64,000 nt of DNA from JBBDYH01 sp040901795 (GTDB taxonomy: Bacteria; Planctomycetota; Planctomycetia; Pirellulales; JALHPA01), in contig JBBDYH010000127.1 of NCBI GenBank assembly GCA_040901795.1, positions 1 to 64,000 on the forward strand. The letters run 5' to 3'. Below are positions 6,795-15,571 of this stretch, piece by piece. Position 1 is the stretch's first letter; each line of letters opens with the position of its first letter. A program made the position numbers and the translations under genes. Under the pieces are notes generated by a model. That model saw nothing but the letters and a program-made list of their open reading frames with translations. It ran no database searches and was not told the DNA's origin.

Positions 6795-9665
6795 ATGACG
6801 ATGGCGATTGGCGAAACGATCACTGGCGCGACGCAAGGCTCGGTTCTGTTTGTGGGCAGCGGCGTGTTGGCGCAGAATAATGCCGGCTTCTACTGGGACA
6901 ACAGCAACCAGAGGCTGGGCATCGGCACCACGACGCCCGGCAACGATCTGACGGTCCGAAAGTCTGACAGCGGAACGGTAGGTATCGATGTGATCAACAC
7001 GAATACAACGGCGGGAGCGGCCAATGCCCAGGTGTTCCTCCAAGTTGGCGGCCCCAACGGCGGAGATGCGGTCACGGTTTACGAAGTCCTCAACACCGCA
7101 CGGTGGATCGTCGGCATTGATAATGACGAATCCGACAAGTTCAAGTTCGTTTGCAACACTACGGGCCCTCAGCTCTGTTTAGCCATGACGACCGATGGCA
7201 AGGTCGGAGTTAACGTGAACGATCCCACGGCGCGATTGCACCTCCCGGCGGGTACGGCAACCGTCGCGCCGTTGAAGCTGACTGCCGGGACGAACCTGAC
7301 GTCGGCGGAAGCCGGTGCTGTGGAGTTTGATGGGACCAATTTGTTTATCACTCGATCCGACAGCAAGCGTAGACTGCTTACCAATCAAGTCGCTGACGTC
7401 TTTGAGTTCGGTGCCACGGGAGATGGAATTAACGACGATGGGCCGGCGTTCCGGGCCGCAGTGGCTTCGTTAGCTGCTACCGGCGGCGTAGTTTGGGTAC
7501 CACCCGACCGACAATATGTCATCGATAGCGAGGTGGTTATTCGCTCCTATTATCCCATCTACCTGGTTTCCCGGATGGGTACTCCTTCGGGAGTTTATAT
7601 TACTGGGTCACCGCCACCACCGCGTCCCGCGTCCGGCTTTATCCGGCCTGGCGCGAACCTCACAACGTCCATGTTTAAGTGGACTGCCGAAGTGGGTGCC
7701 GACGAGATCTATTTCGGAGGCGGCGGCGGAATGATTGGCATAACGATCTGGGATGAAATAATCGATGAACTAGGCAATGGTCTAAGGCGAAATGTAACAA
7801 TTCCTCAGGCCGTCCACATCGAAGGCGCAGTGTACTTCTTGATGCGGGATGTCAGCTTCCGCCGCATTAAGGGGCGCGCCATCAACGTTGGCGACATAAC
7901 GATCCTCGAAGCGATGAACTGCAAAGTACAGGAGTGCGGCGATACGCCGATCAGCGCCGCGGCTACCAAGGTCTGGCAAGTCGATGTTGCCCCTGGGCCG
8001 GTCTATGTCGATGAAACGGCCGATTTCAATTCCACGGCCAACGCAGACTTTCTGCCCTTCCCGGCCACTGAAGCGGTCGGCGATTATCTGGCCATCGGCT
8101 ACTTTCAACCGTTCACGAAAGTTACTTTCGATTATGCCAACGGCACGGCGGGCTTCGGCGGCGCGGTAGCCTGGGAGTACTGGGACGGCGACGAGTGGAA
8201 GGCGCTGGGCAGCGTGACCGATGGCACCAACGGCTTCACGGCTGTTGCCGCCGACGGCCGCACGGTAACCTGGTCGCCGCCGAACGACTGGAAGCCGGTG
8301 TCGATCAACGGCTCGGCGCAGTTGTACTATGTCAGGGCGAGTGTGACTACCCTTTACTCGACCAACCCGGTGCTGGACCAGGGGTTCGTGGAGGAGATTC
8401 GACCGGCGATCCATATCGGTACGGGGACCACATTTGCGGGCATCTATTGGGATCATTCGTTCTGCGAAGCGGGTTATTCCACAATGGTGGTAATCGAACC
8501 GCTGGGGACCGCCACGTTTTCGCGGGCTTATTTCGAGAACTCAGCGACCGCTCCCGAACATCAACACTCCTACATCGACGCGCGCGGAACCGTGCTCATC
8601 GGCGATCACAGCGCGTTCAACGGTTTGGGCGCGGCGACAACAGCTATTACCCTGAGGAAATTCAACTCCATCGTCCGGAACTGCACGTTTGGTTCCGCCG
8701 GCAAAGCGATCGACGTCCCTTTTGCCGCCCAAGCCACAGAGATCCTCGGGAACTTCTTTATTGGTTGCGGTGCAGGTGCGGATGTTATCACCACCGATGC
8801 TCTCACTACGCGGATCGACGGCAACTATTTCTCGGGTGCCGGTCGAATCCGCATGAGCGCCAACTCCCACCGCTCGCAGGTCAACAACAACAAATTCGTT
8901 GTCCCCGTGACCAGTCAGTCGGTCATCCAGGTCGACAGTTGGTACACAGTGGTCAATAACAATCTCATCGAGGGAGGTGCTAATATTCAAGCTCAAGGCC
9001 ACGGTATCGATTTGCTGGGTGTAGCCGACCATGCCGTAGCAAACATGGTAATGCGGTTGACCGGCTCGGCCATGGGGATTCGCACCTCGGGAGCCGCGGG
9101 CACTTCCAGCGTCATGAATAACCGCGTAGAAGACTGCCCGACTCTGTACTCCTTTGACAGCTCAACGATTCACTCCGGCAACATTGCCCAGGGCAAACTG
9201 CTGACGTTCCTCCAGCCACTCGAGACGGAGCTGGCGGCCATGCGACGCCAGGCGGACTTGGCTTTGGTTACCGGCGCCACTTCACCTGCCGTCATCTCCT
9301 CGCCCGCATACGGTCTTCAGTGGGCCGCGGGCGCGAGGGATGAAGTGGTCCTGCTGTCAATGGCGCTGCCGGAAGATTTTGATCGGACCCAGAATGTGAC
9401 CGTAACATTGGTCGTGTCCAGCGGCACGACGGACGCGGCTACCTTCACGGTGAAAAGCTACTGGGACGGCGGGGGCGCGATCAGTGATATCGCTGTGGAC
9501 AGCTCGCCGTCGGCGTCCGAGCACGAGATCACGGCGACCATTGCCGCGGCCGATGTTCCCGATACCGCCAAGCGGTTGTCGTTGGCTTTGCTCCCGTTCA
9601 CGTCCCACAGCACCAACCCCGTGCGCCTGTTTGGGTTGCGCATCGGCGTGCAGATGCCGAAGTAG
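6795..9665 (+). CDS. Tailspike-like right-handed beta-helix protein
   Basis: 956 aa from the ATG at 6795 (AAGAGGGT ribosome-binding site). The N-terminal ~200 residues hold tail-fibre-like segments: GSVLFVGSGVLAQNNAGFYW, RLGIGTTTPGNDLTV, and PTARLHLPAGTAT ending in AGAVEFDGTNLFITRS. At 201-245 lies the pectate_lyase_3 entry DVFEFGATGDGINDDGPAF then GGVVWVPP, followed by beta-helix rungs rich in N/G/V. A block at about 410-530 (AWEYWDGDEWKAL, VTWSPPNDWKPV, LYYVRAS) looks like an inserted beta-sandwich, possibly carbohydrate-binding. The C-terminal ~130 residues are another beta-domain. There is no signal peptide, as in phage or injection-system fibres, yet no phage structural genes are nearby. 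A polysaccharide-binding or -cleaving fibre is my inference. Confidence 0.75.
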   Translation: MTMAIGETITGATQGSVLFVGSGVLAQNNAGFYWDNSNQRLGIGTTTPGNDLTVRKSDSGTVGIDVINTNTTAGAANAQVFLQVGGPNGGDAVTVYEVLNTARWIVGIDNDESDKFKFVCNTTGPQLCLAMTTDGKVGVNVNDPTARLHLPAGTATVAPLKLTAGTNLTSAEAGAVEFDGTNLFITRSDSKRRLLTNQVADVFEFGATGDGINDDGPAFRAAVASLAATGGVVWVPPDRQYVIDSEVVIRSYYPIYLVSRMGTPSGVYITGSPPPPRPASGFIRPGANLTTSMFKWTAEVGADEIYFGGGGGMIGITIWDEIIDELGNGLRRNVTIPQAVHIEGAVYFLMRDVSFRRIKGRAINVGDITILEAMNCKVQECGDTPISAAATKVWQVDVAPGPVYVDETADFNSTANADFLPFPATEAVGDYLAIGYFQPFTKVTFDYANGTAGFGGAVAWEYWDGDEWKALGSVTDGTNGFTAVAADGRTVTWSPPNDWKPVSINGSAQLYYVRASVTTLYSTNPVLDQGFVEEIRPAIHIGTGTTFAGIYWDHSFCEAGYSTMVVIEPLGTATFSRAYFENSATAPEHQHSYIDARGTVLIGDHSAFNGLGAATTAITLRKFNSIVRNCTFGSAGKAIDVPFAAQATEILGNFFIGCGAGADVITTDALTTRIDGNYFSGAGRIRMSANSHRSQVNNNKFVVPVTSQSVIQVDSWYTVVNNNLIEGGANIQAQGHGIDLLGVADHAVANMVMRLTGSAMGIRTSGAAGTSSVMNNRVEDCPTLYSFDSSTIHSGNIAQGKLLTFLQPLETELAAMRRQADLALVTGATSPAVISSPAYGLQWAAGARDEVVLLSMALPEDFDRTQNVTVTLVVSSGTTDAATFTVKSYWDGGGAISDIAVDSSPSASEHEITATIAAADVPDTAKRLSLALLPFTSHSTNPVRLFGLRIGVQMPK

Positions 9666-9688
9666 CCCGAGGCCCGCTTGCGAGGGCT

Positions 9689-10840
9689 CTAACCCGAACG
9701 TAACCGACGAACAGCGAAGGACAATACAACGGCCGCGACGATCGCCAACACGATCGTAGATGGCTCAGGGATAGTGGCGATAAAAGCCTCTCTGCCAGTG
9801 CCTCGACCTCCCTCGCCTACGATCGTTAGGCCGTCGTCAGAGATCGCATTGGCGCTTGAAAGGACCCAGTCGTCCAGCCCAGCGGCTCCCAGACCGACGA
9901 GCAAGTCGCGAAGGTTAACCATGCCGGTGGTTTCCGACCAGTAAAAGGCCCGTGAGACTGCTTGGCCGTCGGGACCCGGCACCTGTGCCAGGCCGACGAT
10001 GGCGGTTCCGTCCGCGCTAATACCAAGGGCGGTGCTGCTGTGAATCGGCAGTGCCCCGGGAAAGGCACCCAAGCTCATGACACCTTCCTCGGTCCAACGA
10101 ACAGCCTGGCTACGGAGCGACATCATCGCGCCAAAGTTGTTGCCGCCCGCACTGATCCCATTGTTCGCAACTGCAAGAGCGCTGGAGCCGCTTGACCCTG
10201 GCAACGTCGGCAGCCCGTTCATTTGGCCATCGCTTGTCCAGCGGACGGCTCCTCTGCCGGCGCTTAATCTCTGTCCGACGATAAACTCACCATTGGAAGA
10301 AATCGCGAGGGGTGCGCCGTCGCCCAGGTCTTGCAGTCCGGTAGCGCTTGTCCAACGAAAAGCTGCTGTCCGGTCGGTGAAGCGTCCTGTGCCAACAACC
10401 ACGGTCCCGTCTTCGTTGACGTCGAAGGCTCGGCTGTCTGGCGGTGGGGCGCCGGGGAAATCGCCAAGGAGTTGATATCCACCGGCGCTCGTCCAGCGAA
10501 AGGCTTGGAAGCCGTCACTGCTTGTTCGATAAGTACCAACAATGGTTGAGCCGTCAGCCGAGATTGCTGCACCATCGGTTTCCACGATTGCTGCGGCACT
10601 AGGGATACTCGCATCGAGCAGGATCGTTTCGTTCGGGGTCCAGCGGAATAGCTGGCGGGATAGACTGTTGTTGCCCGTAAAGCCTATGACCGTACCGTCG
10701 TTGGTGACGTCAAGCGCATAGCTGTTCGAGAGCCCCAGTGAATTAAACGTTGCTCCGGCGGCCAAGTCGGATACTACGATGACGGCAAGACTGAACAGTC
10801 CAATACGCAATAGGTTGAATACTAAATGGGCTTTTTGCAT
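9689..10840 (-). CDS. HAF-repeat PEP-CTERM surface protein
   Basis: 383 aa from the ATG at 10840; an in-frame extension to 10945 lacks a signal-like start. The signal peptide is about residues 1-30 (hydrophobic core LLRIGLFSLAVIVVSDLA). The body repeats a HAF-type unit of about 40-50 residues, e.g. AFDVNEDGTVVVGTG...AFRWTSATGLQDLGDG, AISADGSTIVGT...AFRWTSAGGYQLLGDF and GISADGTAIVGLA. The C-terminus is IPEPSTIVLAIVAAVVLSF then RRLRSG, a PEP-CTERM sorting tag with Pro-Glu-Pro, hydrophobic helix and basic end. Such proteins are exported and processed by an exosortase; none is encoded in this window. Convergent with the tailspike-like gene, 23 bp apart. Confidence 0.85.
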   Translation of the reverse strand: MQKAHLVFNLLRIGLFSLAVIVVSDLAAGATFNSLGLSNSYALDVTNDGTVIGFTGNNSLSRQLFRWTPNETILLDASIPSAAAIVETDGAAISADGSTIVGTYRTSSDGFQAFRWTSAGGYQLLGDFPGAPPPDSRAFDVNEDGTVVVGTGRFTDRTAAFRWTSATGLQDLGDGAPLAISSNGEFIVGQRLSAGRGAVRWTSDGQMNGLPTLPGSSGSSALAVANNGISAGGNNFGAMMSLRSQAVRWTEEGVMSLGAFPGALPIHSSTALGISADGTAIVGLAQVPGPDGQAVSRAFYWSETTGMVNLRDLLVGLGAAGLDDWVLSSANAISDDGLTIVGEGGRGTGREAFIATIPEPSTIVLAIVAAVVLSFAVRRLRSG

Positions 10841-11030
10841 AGCTCGTCGCTCCGTGGATTCGGATCGTGTGGCACGAAGCCAAGATCCCGCGCCCCTATG
10901 GTCCATCCTGATCGTAATCCGTCGTATAGCCTTCGTAAAGCGCAACGGCGGAATAGGAGGTTGTTATTGGGGATGCCGATTCGCTCGTGCTGATGGGAAG
11001 AGGCTTCCTGTGCTAGCATAAACCTACTGA

Positions 11031-11443
11031 TCAGCAAGTGATCCGATGATCGATGCGTATCCGGATAGAGCGGTAAGGTGCCTGGTCCTTGTACGGGTCG
11101 CCACGCAGATCGACCCTGTGTAGCAGCGCTAGTTGAGCTTGCCCAGCGCGGCTATATAGTCGCGCGTCTACGGCTATGCCGCCATCGACCAGGCGCGCAA
11201 CGAGATGGATACGGCTGCATTGGCGGACGGTTACGAAGAGACCCTGTGGATCCACTCCAACGTTTCGAGTGCCTGGGGCGACCCATCTGCAACCAGCGCT
11301 TCGCGGCCAGAACGATCCCCTTCTTTCAGCCGATGGTGATTGGGATAGGCAGGTACGAGACGCAGATAGGGGACGGAGGCATCGGCTGCGTACGTGAATT
11401 GTTCCTCCACCTCCCACCAGTATCCCACTATCTCCTTCCCCAT
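11031..11443 (-). pseudogene. Possible frameshifted remnant, unrecognised
   Basis: On the minus strand one frame gives MGKEIVGYWWEVEEQFTYAA...LVADGSPQALETLEWI (11443 down to about 11250), and the next frame continues with LFVTVRQCSRIHLVARLVDG...HRVDLRGDPYKDQAPYRS to a stop at 11031. Both halves look protein-like while the alternative frames do not, suggesting one gene broken by a frameshift. I do not recognise the family. It follows the 103-aa ORF on the same strand. Confidence 0.3.
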
Positions 11444-11478
11444 TTGTATTTGCCCGAGAACTACACCTTTTGCCTTTC

Positions 11479-11790
11479 CTAATGCATCCCCTCGGTGCCG
11501 CCCCGCGCCGTGCGGTATTCGCGCACCAGCAGATCGCAGTAGGCGTCGTTCCAGCTCTTGAAAAGATGCACGAACCGATACACGTCGCGCGCGCTTCGCT
11601 CCGGCAGCTCGCGGCGGACTAAGGCGAACAGCAGTTTGTGGTCGACGGCTGGCGCCAACCGCTCATCGTGAAACGCAGGCTTCTTTCGGCTCAATGCCCT
11701 CAGTTCTTTGACGGCTGTTTCTGAACCCTTGCTCGCCCTGCTGCTTCGCGATAGAGGAGGGTCTAGAGGTTTTTTGCGCTTGCCTGGCAT
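11479..11790 (-). CDS. Small hypothetical protein
   Basis: 103 aa, unrecognised. A basic, Ser/Arg-rich N-terminal third is followed by a compact helical segment (DHKLLFALVRRELPERSARD, VYRFVHLFKSWNDAYCDLLV). No signal peptide or membrane helix. The helical half looks like a real fold and the N-terminus like a disordered tail. It precedes the probable remnant at 11031-11443 by 35 bp on the same strand. Confidence 0.45.
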   Translation of the reverse strand: MPGKRKKPLDPPLSRSSRASKGSETAVKELRALSRKKPAFHDERLAPAVDHKLLFALVRRELPERSARDVYRFVHLFKSWNDAYCDLLVREYRTARGGTEGMH

Positions 11791-12153
11791 TCCACTCAGT
11801 TTGGCTGGAGAAACACCATTCCCTGGCGCTAATGTGTGCTTGGGGCGATTATAAAAAGGACAACCCGCTTTGAAAAGAAGGGCAGAACTAACCGGGCGTG
11901 TACCCGTTGACCGGGACGGTACAGCTTGGACGCCCAGCGGCCGGCTGGCGCAACATTTCCTACGCCCCTTGCACCCTTCCCCTGGAGAGTCGCTGAGTTG
12001 AAATATGCTACAGTTAAGTTAGGCAATCTGCTTCATGGTCAATTTAGCGAGCATCTTAGTCGAGAAAAGTTTACAAACGATCTTGGTATTGGTTTTGCCC
12101 CACGTATCGCTGCTTGTCTTTCCAGGCTTTTTTAGCCCAAAGTGTGTCAATCT
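11791..12153. other. Gene-poor leader upstream of the sigma-like gene
   Basis: No supported gene; only short frames without ribosome-binding sites. A GC-poor segment (about 11997-12090) leads toward the palindrome next to the sigma-like gene and may hold its promoter, but I cannot place -35/-10 boxes with confidence. Confidence 0.4.
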
Positions 12154-12169
12154 CGCGACAGGTGTCGCG
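12154..12169. promoter_or_regulatory. Perfect palindrome CGCGACA-GG-TGTCGCG before the sigma-like gene
   Basis: Two 7-bp arms with a 2-nt centre end 14 bp before the ATG at 12184. A dyad this close to the start could be an operator (possibly autoregulation) or a hairpin controlling translation. A looser TGTCG/CGACA dyad lies at 4694-4708 in the other locus. Confidence 0.45.
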
Positions 12170-12183
12170 GTCCGGAGACGTTT

Positions 12184-12774
12184 ATGGACCGCAGCCTTCA
12201 AGATTTGCGGGCGGAGTTTTTAGCTGCGCTCGATCGCCCCGGAGACCGTTCAGAGCGCTGGGTCGAAATCTGGCAACTGTTCGTTGGCCACCCTTGGTAT
12301 CTAGCTGAATTGCATAGCGCCGAGCTCCGCCTGCTGGACCGCGTGCATGAGCCGACCGAATCGCCTGGTGATATCGAGCATCAGGCGATGCTTGTCTTAG
12401 CGAAAGAACTGCGTCATGCGCCGGACCTTCACGTCGATCGCGCTTTGGCCAAGGAGCGGTTCGCCGGCTGGCTGGCCGCGATTATCAAGCATGATTGTGC
12501 CCAAGCGCTGCGCGCTCCTCATCCCCCGCATTCGCGCACGAGTGCCTTGCCCCAGCGCATTGAGATCGCTGACCGGCTCCGCCATGTGGAGCGCGAAATC
12601 GATCTCAGCATGGCACTACAAAAGCTGCCGGACGTGATACGCACACCGGTCGAGCTCTACTGCCATGGCCGGAGCCTTGCCGAAATCGCCGAGAGCCTCG
12701 GCATCAGCTACTGGCAGGCGTATCGCGCGCTGCATCGCGGCCTAAAGCGTCTCGGCGGTATGCTTTCAAGCTAG
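12184..12774 (+). CDS. Sigma-70-like (ECF-type) DNA-binding protein
   Basis: 196 aa from the ATG at 12184 (GGAG ribosome-binding site at 12173-12176). The N-terminal ~130 residues are helical (WVEIWQLFVGHPWYLAELHS, RFAGWLAAIIKHDCAQALRA), occupying the place of sigma region 2 but diverged from it. Residues about 135-190 resemble region 4: MALQKLPDVIRTPVELYCHG then RSLAEIAESLGISYWQAYRA, a helix-turn-helix followed by a basic LHRGLKRLGGML end. In the family, region 4 reads the -35 box. No anti-sigma gene lies adjacent. The broken gene at 4071-4580 is its homologue, so the two flank the accessory region. It may be a planctomycete-specific ECF group. Confidence 0.65.
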   Translation: MDRSLQDLRAEFLAALDRPGDRSERWVEIWQLFVGHPWYLAELHSAELRLLDRVHEPTESPGDIEHQAMLVLAKELRHAPDLHVDRALAKERFAGWLAAIIKHDCAQALRAPHPPHSRTSALPQRIEIADRLRHVEREIDLSMALQKLPDVIRTPVELYCHGRSLAEIAESLGISYWQAYRALHRGLKRLGGMLSS

Positions 12775-12836
12775 TCCCGTGGCCACGGCCACTTCCCCTA
12801 TAGACCCTCACCACTCACCACTCCGATTCACTGCCT

Positions 12837-13607
12837 TCAATACCACACCGACACCAGAATGTCGTACAGCGCATGCGTGCCGGCGGCGATGCCGAAGCCG
12901 CGGTAGACGAAGAGCGTGGCAAAGAATACGCCGGCGATCGTGCGAAACAAGAAGTTCCGCAGCACAATCGGCTCCCCTTCGGGACCAATGTGGTGTGCGG
13001 CCGCGAAGAGCAGGCTGGTAACCGCGATCGCTCCGACCAGGCTCTGCACCGTCGAGCAACCGCACCGCTTAAGCAGCCAGGCGGTCACCGGCAGCATCAT
13101 CAGCCGGAAGAGCAGCTCCTCATACACGCCGGCGCCGACGTAACCGACGATCTCAGCCAGACTACCCGCAAAACTGTCCCAGATTGCCGCGCGGATCGCG
13201 GTTTGGCTCATGCCGGGCATGAAGACCGAGAGCAACGAGTCTTGCACGCGCGCGATGATCACCAGCACGACCGCCAGCACGGCGCACTCCGCCAGCATGC
13301 GGTAGAACAGCCCGAGCGAGACCCGCCACGGCTGGCGTGTCAGATGGTGCCAGGCCAGCAAAATCGCTACCGTCAATAAAGGCAACAAAAAGTATTGGCT
13401 GAAACCCACCAGGTCGAGCAATTGACGCAGCCAGACATCGGCGCCGTTGCGGACGGCGTGTGAGCCTAGCACGAGCACGCCGATTTCATAGAGCAAGAGC
13501 AACGGCGCCATGAAAGCCAGGCTGGCCAACGGTCGCCGGGACTGCTGCCAATAGTCGCCGCTGACTTCGGGCAAGGTGGTGGTGTGGGAAGAGAGAGCCG
13601 CGAACAT
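12837..13607 (-). CDS. CPBP-family intramembrane metalloprotease
   Basis: 256 aa with six to eight hydrophobic helices. The CPBP (Abi/CAAX-protease-like) motifs are present in order: EELLFR at about 163-168, FAAAHH with H205 or H206, and H245-A-L-Y-D249 near the C-terminus. These are the glutamate and histidine residues that coordinate the metal in the membrane. Family members cleave prenylated or other membrane substrates, and many are linked to bacteriocin immunity; the substrate here cannot be told. It is convergent with the sigma-like gene and divergent from the DUF202 gene. Confidence 0.9.
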   Translation of the reverse strand: MFAALSSHTTTLPEVSGDYWQQSRRPLASLAFMAPLLLLYEIGVLVLGSHAVRNGADVWLRQLLDLVGFSQYFLLPLLTVAILLAWHHLTRQPWRVSLGLFYRMLAECAVLAVVLVIIARVQDSLLSVFMPGMSQTAIRAAIWDSFAGSLAEIVGYVGAGVYEELLFRLMMLPVTAWLLKRCGCSTVQSLVGAIAVTSLLFAAAHHIGPEGEPIVLRNFLFRTIAGVFFATLFVYRGFGIAAGTHALYDILVSVWY

Positions 13608-13866
13608 GAACTCACGCTCGATCGAAAGGAACTCCGCGGTTGGCGGTCCACTCTTTCCAACGCAGCAATCGGGGGGCCCCGCCAGAAGTTAAAATCGGAA
13701 GCTGTCGTCACGAATTGCAGAAGTGCGGGGTCGCACGGGCGCGCTCGGAATGACCGGCGCTTTCGGCGCGCCGCGCAAGCCGCTTGCTCATCATTCGTCG
13801 TCTCCGGCAGCTTCGTCACGCGGCGCACCGGGAACGTCATTTGGGTTTTTAACCAAGGGAGGTCGG

Positions 13867-14241
13867 ATGTCGAATTCAGAAGACCCGCGCGTGCGGCTCG
13901 CCGCGGAGCGGACATTGTTGGCCTGGATCCGCACGGGGCTGGCCCTGATGGGATTTGGTTTTGTGGTGGCTCGGTTCGGCCTGTTTTTGCACGAGCTGGC
14001 GAAAGTCGAGGCGTTGCCGCAGCCGTATGGCGGCTGGTCGCTGTACTTTGGAACGGCGCTGGTGCTGGTCGGCGTGTTGGTCAATGTAGCCGCCGGTTTC
14101 GGCCACGTGCGGATGATGGAGAAGCTGAACCGCGGCGAGACCGTTCTCAACCGCCGCTGGTCGTTCAGCGTAGTGATTTCGCTGCTGCTGGCGGCCATCG
14201 GCCTGGCGATGGCTGGATATTTGCTTTGGGTGGGGCATTGA
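13867..14241 (+). CDS. DUF202 (YidH-like) membrane protein
   Basis: 124 aa with an AAGGGAGG ribosome-binding site. The N-terminus DPRVRLAAERTLLAWIRTGL followed by a hydrophobic helix is the DUF202 signature (acidic/basic head, ERTxLAWxRT, then three membrane helices at about 30-50, 63-85 and 100-122). Function unknown across the family. It has its own upstream region, so it is probably monocistronic; a long hairpin follows the stop codon. Confidence 0.85.
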   Translation: MSNSEDPRVRLAAERTLLAWIRTGLALMGFGFVVARFGLFLHELAKVEALPQPYGGWSLYFGTALVLVGVLVNVAAGFGHVRMMEKLNRGETVLNRRWSFSVVISLLLAAIGLAMAGYLLWVGH

Positions 14242-14267
14242 GAGGGTTCAGGGTTCAGCACAGCAAG

Positions 14268-14319
14268 GTCGCCTTTCGCTCCGCAAGAGAACGCCCCTTT
14301 TCGCGGAGCGAAAGGCGAC
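14268..14319. repeat. Perfect 17-bp hairpin repeat (GTCGCCTTTCGCTCCGC)
   Basis: Arms 14268-14284 and 14303-14319 are perfectly complementary around an 18-nt loop. Related TTCGCGGAGCGAA-type sequence occurs near 33184-33202. It follows the DUF202 stop by 26 bp and, without a T-run, is more likely a repeat element than a simple terminator. Confidence 0.8.
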
Positions 14320-14374
14320 GAGCGGCCCATGCGGGCTTGACCCAACTACAGTACGTGCGTACACTGATGGGGCA

Positions 14375-15463
14375 ATGGCGCCTTGGTATCCCAATTCGAA
14401 AACCGTCGGCCGCGGCTCGCAGATTACGCCGCCGAACCGATTCGAGCGGACTTGGACCGAGGCGGACTACGAGCAGCTTACGGCGGACGACGTTTCGGAT
14501 GCCGAGCGGAAGCTGCCGACCGAGTTTTTTCCCGACCAGACCCGCTCAATCATTACCGAAAACGACAGCCCGGACGTGGGCTTTCGATATAGCATCAACC
14601 CCTACCGTGGTTGCGAGCATGGCTGCGCCTATTGCTATGCGCGGCCGGGGCACGAGTATTTGGGCCTCAATGCGGGACTCGATTTCGAGACCAAGATCTT
14701 CGTCAAGCACAACGCCGCCGAACTGTTGCGCGAGGCGCTGAACAAGCCCGCCTGGCGCGGCGATGAATCGATCATGATCTCCGGCGTCACGGATTGTTAC
14801 CAGCCGGCAGAGCGCAAGTTTCGCGTCACGCGCAGCCTGTTGGAAGTGCTGCTGGAAGCAAGGCAGGCTTGCGGCCTGATCACCAAGAATGCTTTGGTGG
14901 TGCGCGACCTGGACCTGCTGGCGCCTTTGGCCAAATTGCGGCTGGCGCGCGTGATGCTCTCGATCACCACGCTGGACCATGAACTGGCACGGGCGCTGGA
15001 GCCCCGTACGTCGCCGCCGGCGAAGAAGCTCGAGGCCGTTCGTGCGCTGAGCGCGGCCGGAGTGCCGGTGGGCGTCATGGTAGCGCCAATTATCCCCGGT
15101 TTGACCGATAATGAAGTGCCATCGATTCTTGCCGCGGCGGCCGCGGCCGGTGCAAAAACGGCGGGTTATGTCTTACTGCGGCTGCCGTTCGCGGTGCGGC
15201 CGATTTTTGAAGACTGGCTCGCCCGCAACCGTCCCGAGCATTACAACCGCGTGATTTCGCGGATTCGTTCGACGCGCGGCGGAGAAATGTATCAAACCGA
15301 GTGGCGCGTGCGGCAGACCGGCACGGGCGAATATGCCGAGCAGATCGCCAACACGTTCAACGTCTTCAAGAAGAAGCACGATCTGGATGGCGAGTTGCCG
15401 CCACACGAGTTTTCGCTGTTCCGTCCGCCCCGCGCCTCCGGCGGACAGATGCGGTTGTTCTAA
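14375..15463 (+). CDS. PA0069-family radical SAM protein
   Basis: 362 aa. The radical-SAM cluster motif CEHGCAYC (C-x3-C-x2-C) lies at about residues 84-91 inside NPYRGCEHGCAYCYARPGHE, characteristic of PA0069/SPL-like proteins. DFETKIFVKHNA and SGVTDCYQPAERKFRVTRSL follow, as in this family. It would bind a 4Fe-4S cluster and S-adenosylmethionine; the substrate is unknown, and the relation to spore photoproduct lyase is only distant. Length is typical. The gene stands alone between the hairpin repeat and the PEP-CTERM cluster. Confidence 0.9.
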   Translation: MAPWYPNSKTVGRGSQITPPNRFERTWTEADYEQLTADDVSDAERKLPTEFFPDQTRSIITENDSPDVGFRYSINPYRGCEHGCAYCYARPGHEYLGLNAGLDFETKIFVKHNAAELLREALNKPAWRGDESIMISGVTDCYQPAERKFRVTRSLLEVLLEARQACGLITKNALVVRDLDLLAPLAKLRLARVMLSITTLDHELARALEPRTSPPAKKLEAVRALSAAGVPVGVMVAPIIPGLTDNEVPSILAAAAAAGAKTAGYVLLRLPFAVRPIFEDWLARNRPEHYNRVISRIRSTRGGEMYQTEWRVRQTGTGEYAEQIANTFNVFKKKHDLDGELPPHEFSLFRPPRASGGQMRLF

Positions 15464-15571
15464 TCGACCATCGTTCTTCCGGTCTAAAAACTTGCATTGG
15501 CCGCAACGTTTAGTAACCTCAAGGCGATCGTGTTACACAATCGGTCTTGGGGGATCGCCCGGGAGTCTGCG

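Noticed and set aside
6795..9665. Prophage
   Set aside because: Only a fibre-like gene; no integrase, terminase, portal, capsid or tail genes and no attachment-site repeats were seen.
9663..9691. Bidirectional terminator between the tailspike-like and HAF-repeat genes
   Set aside because: Only a weak 5-bp AGCCC/GGGCT pairing with no T-run; not convincing.
11078..11482. Plus-strand open frame of 134 codons
   Set aside because: Arg/Cys/Gly-rich with no recognisable fold or ribosome-binding site; the minus-strand frames read better.
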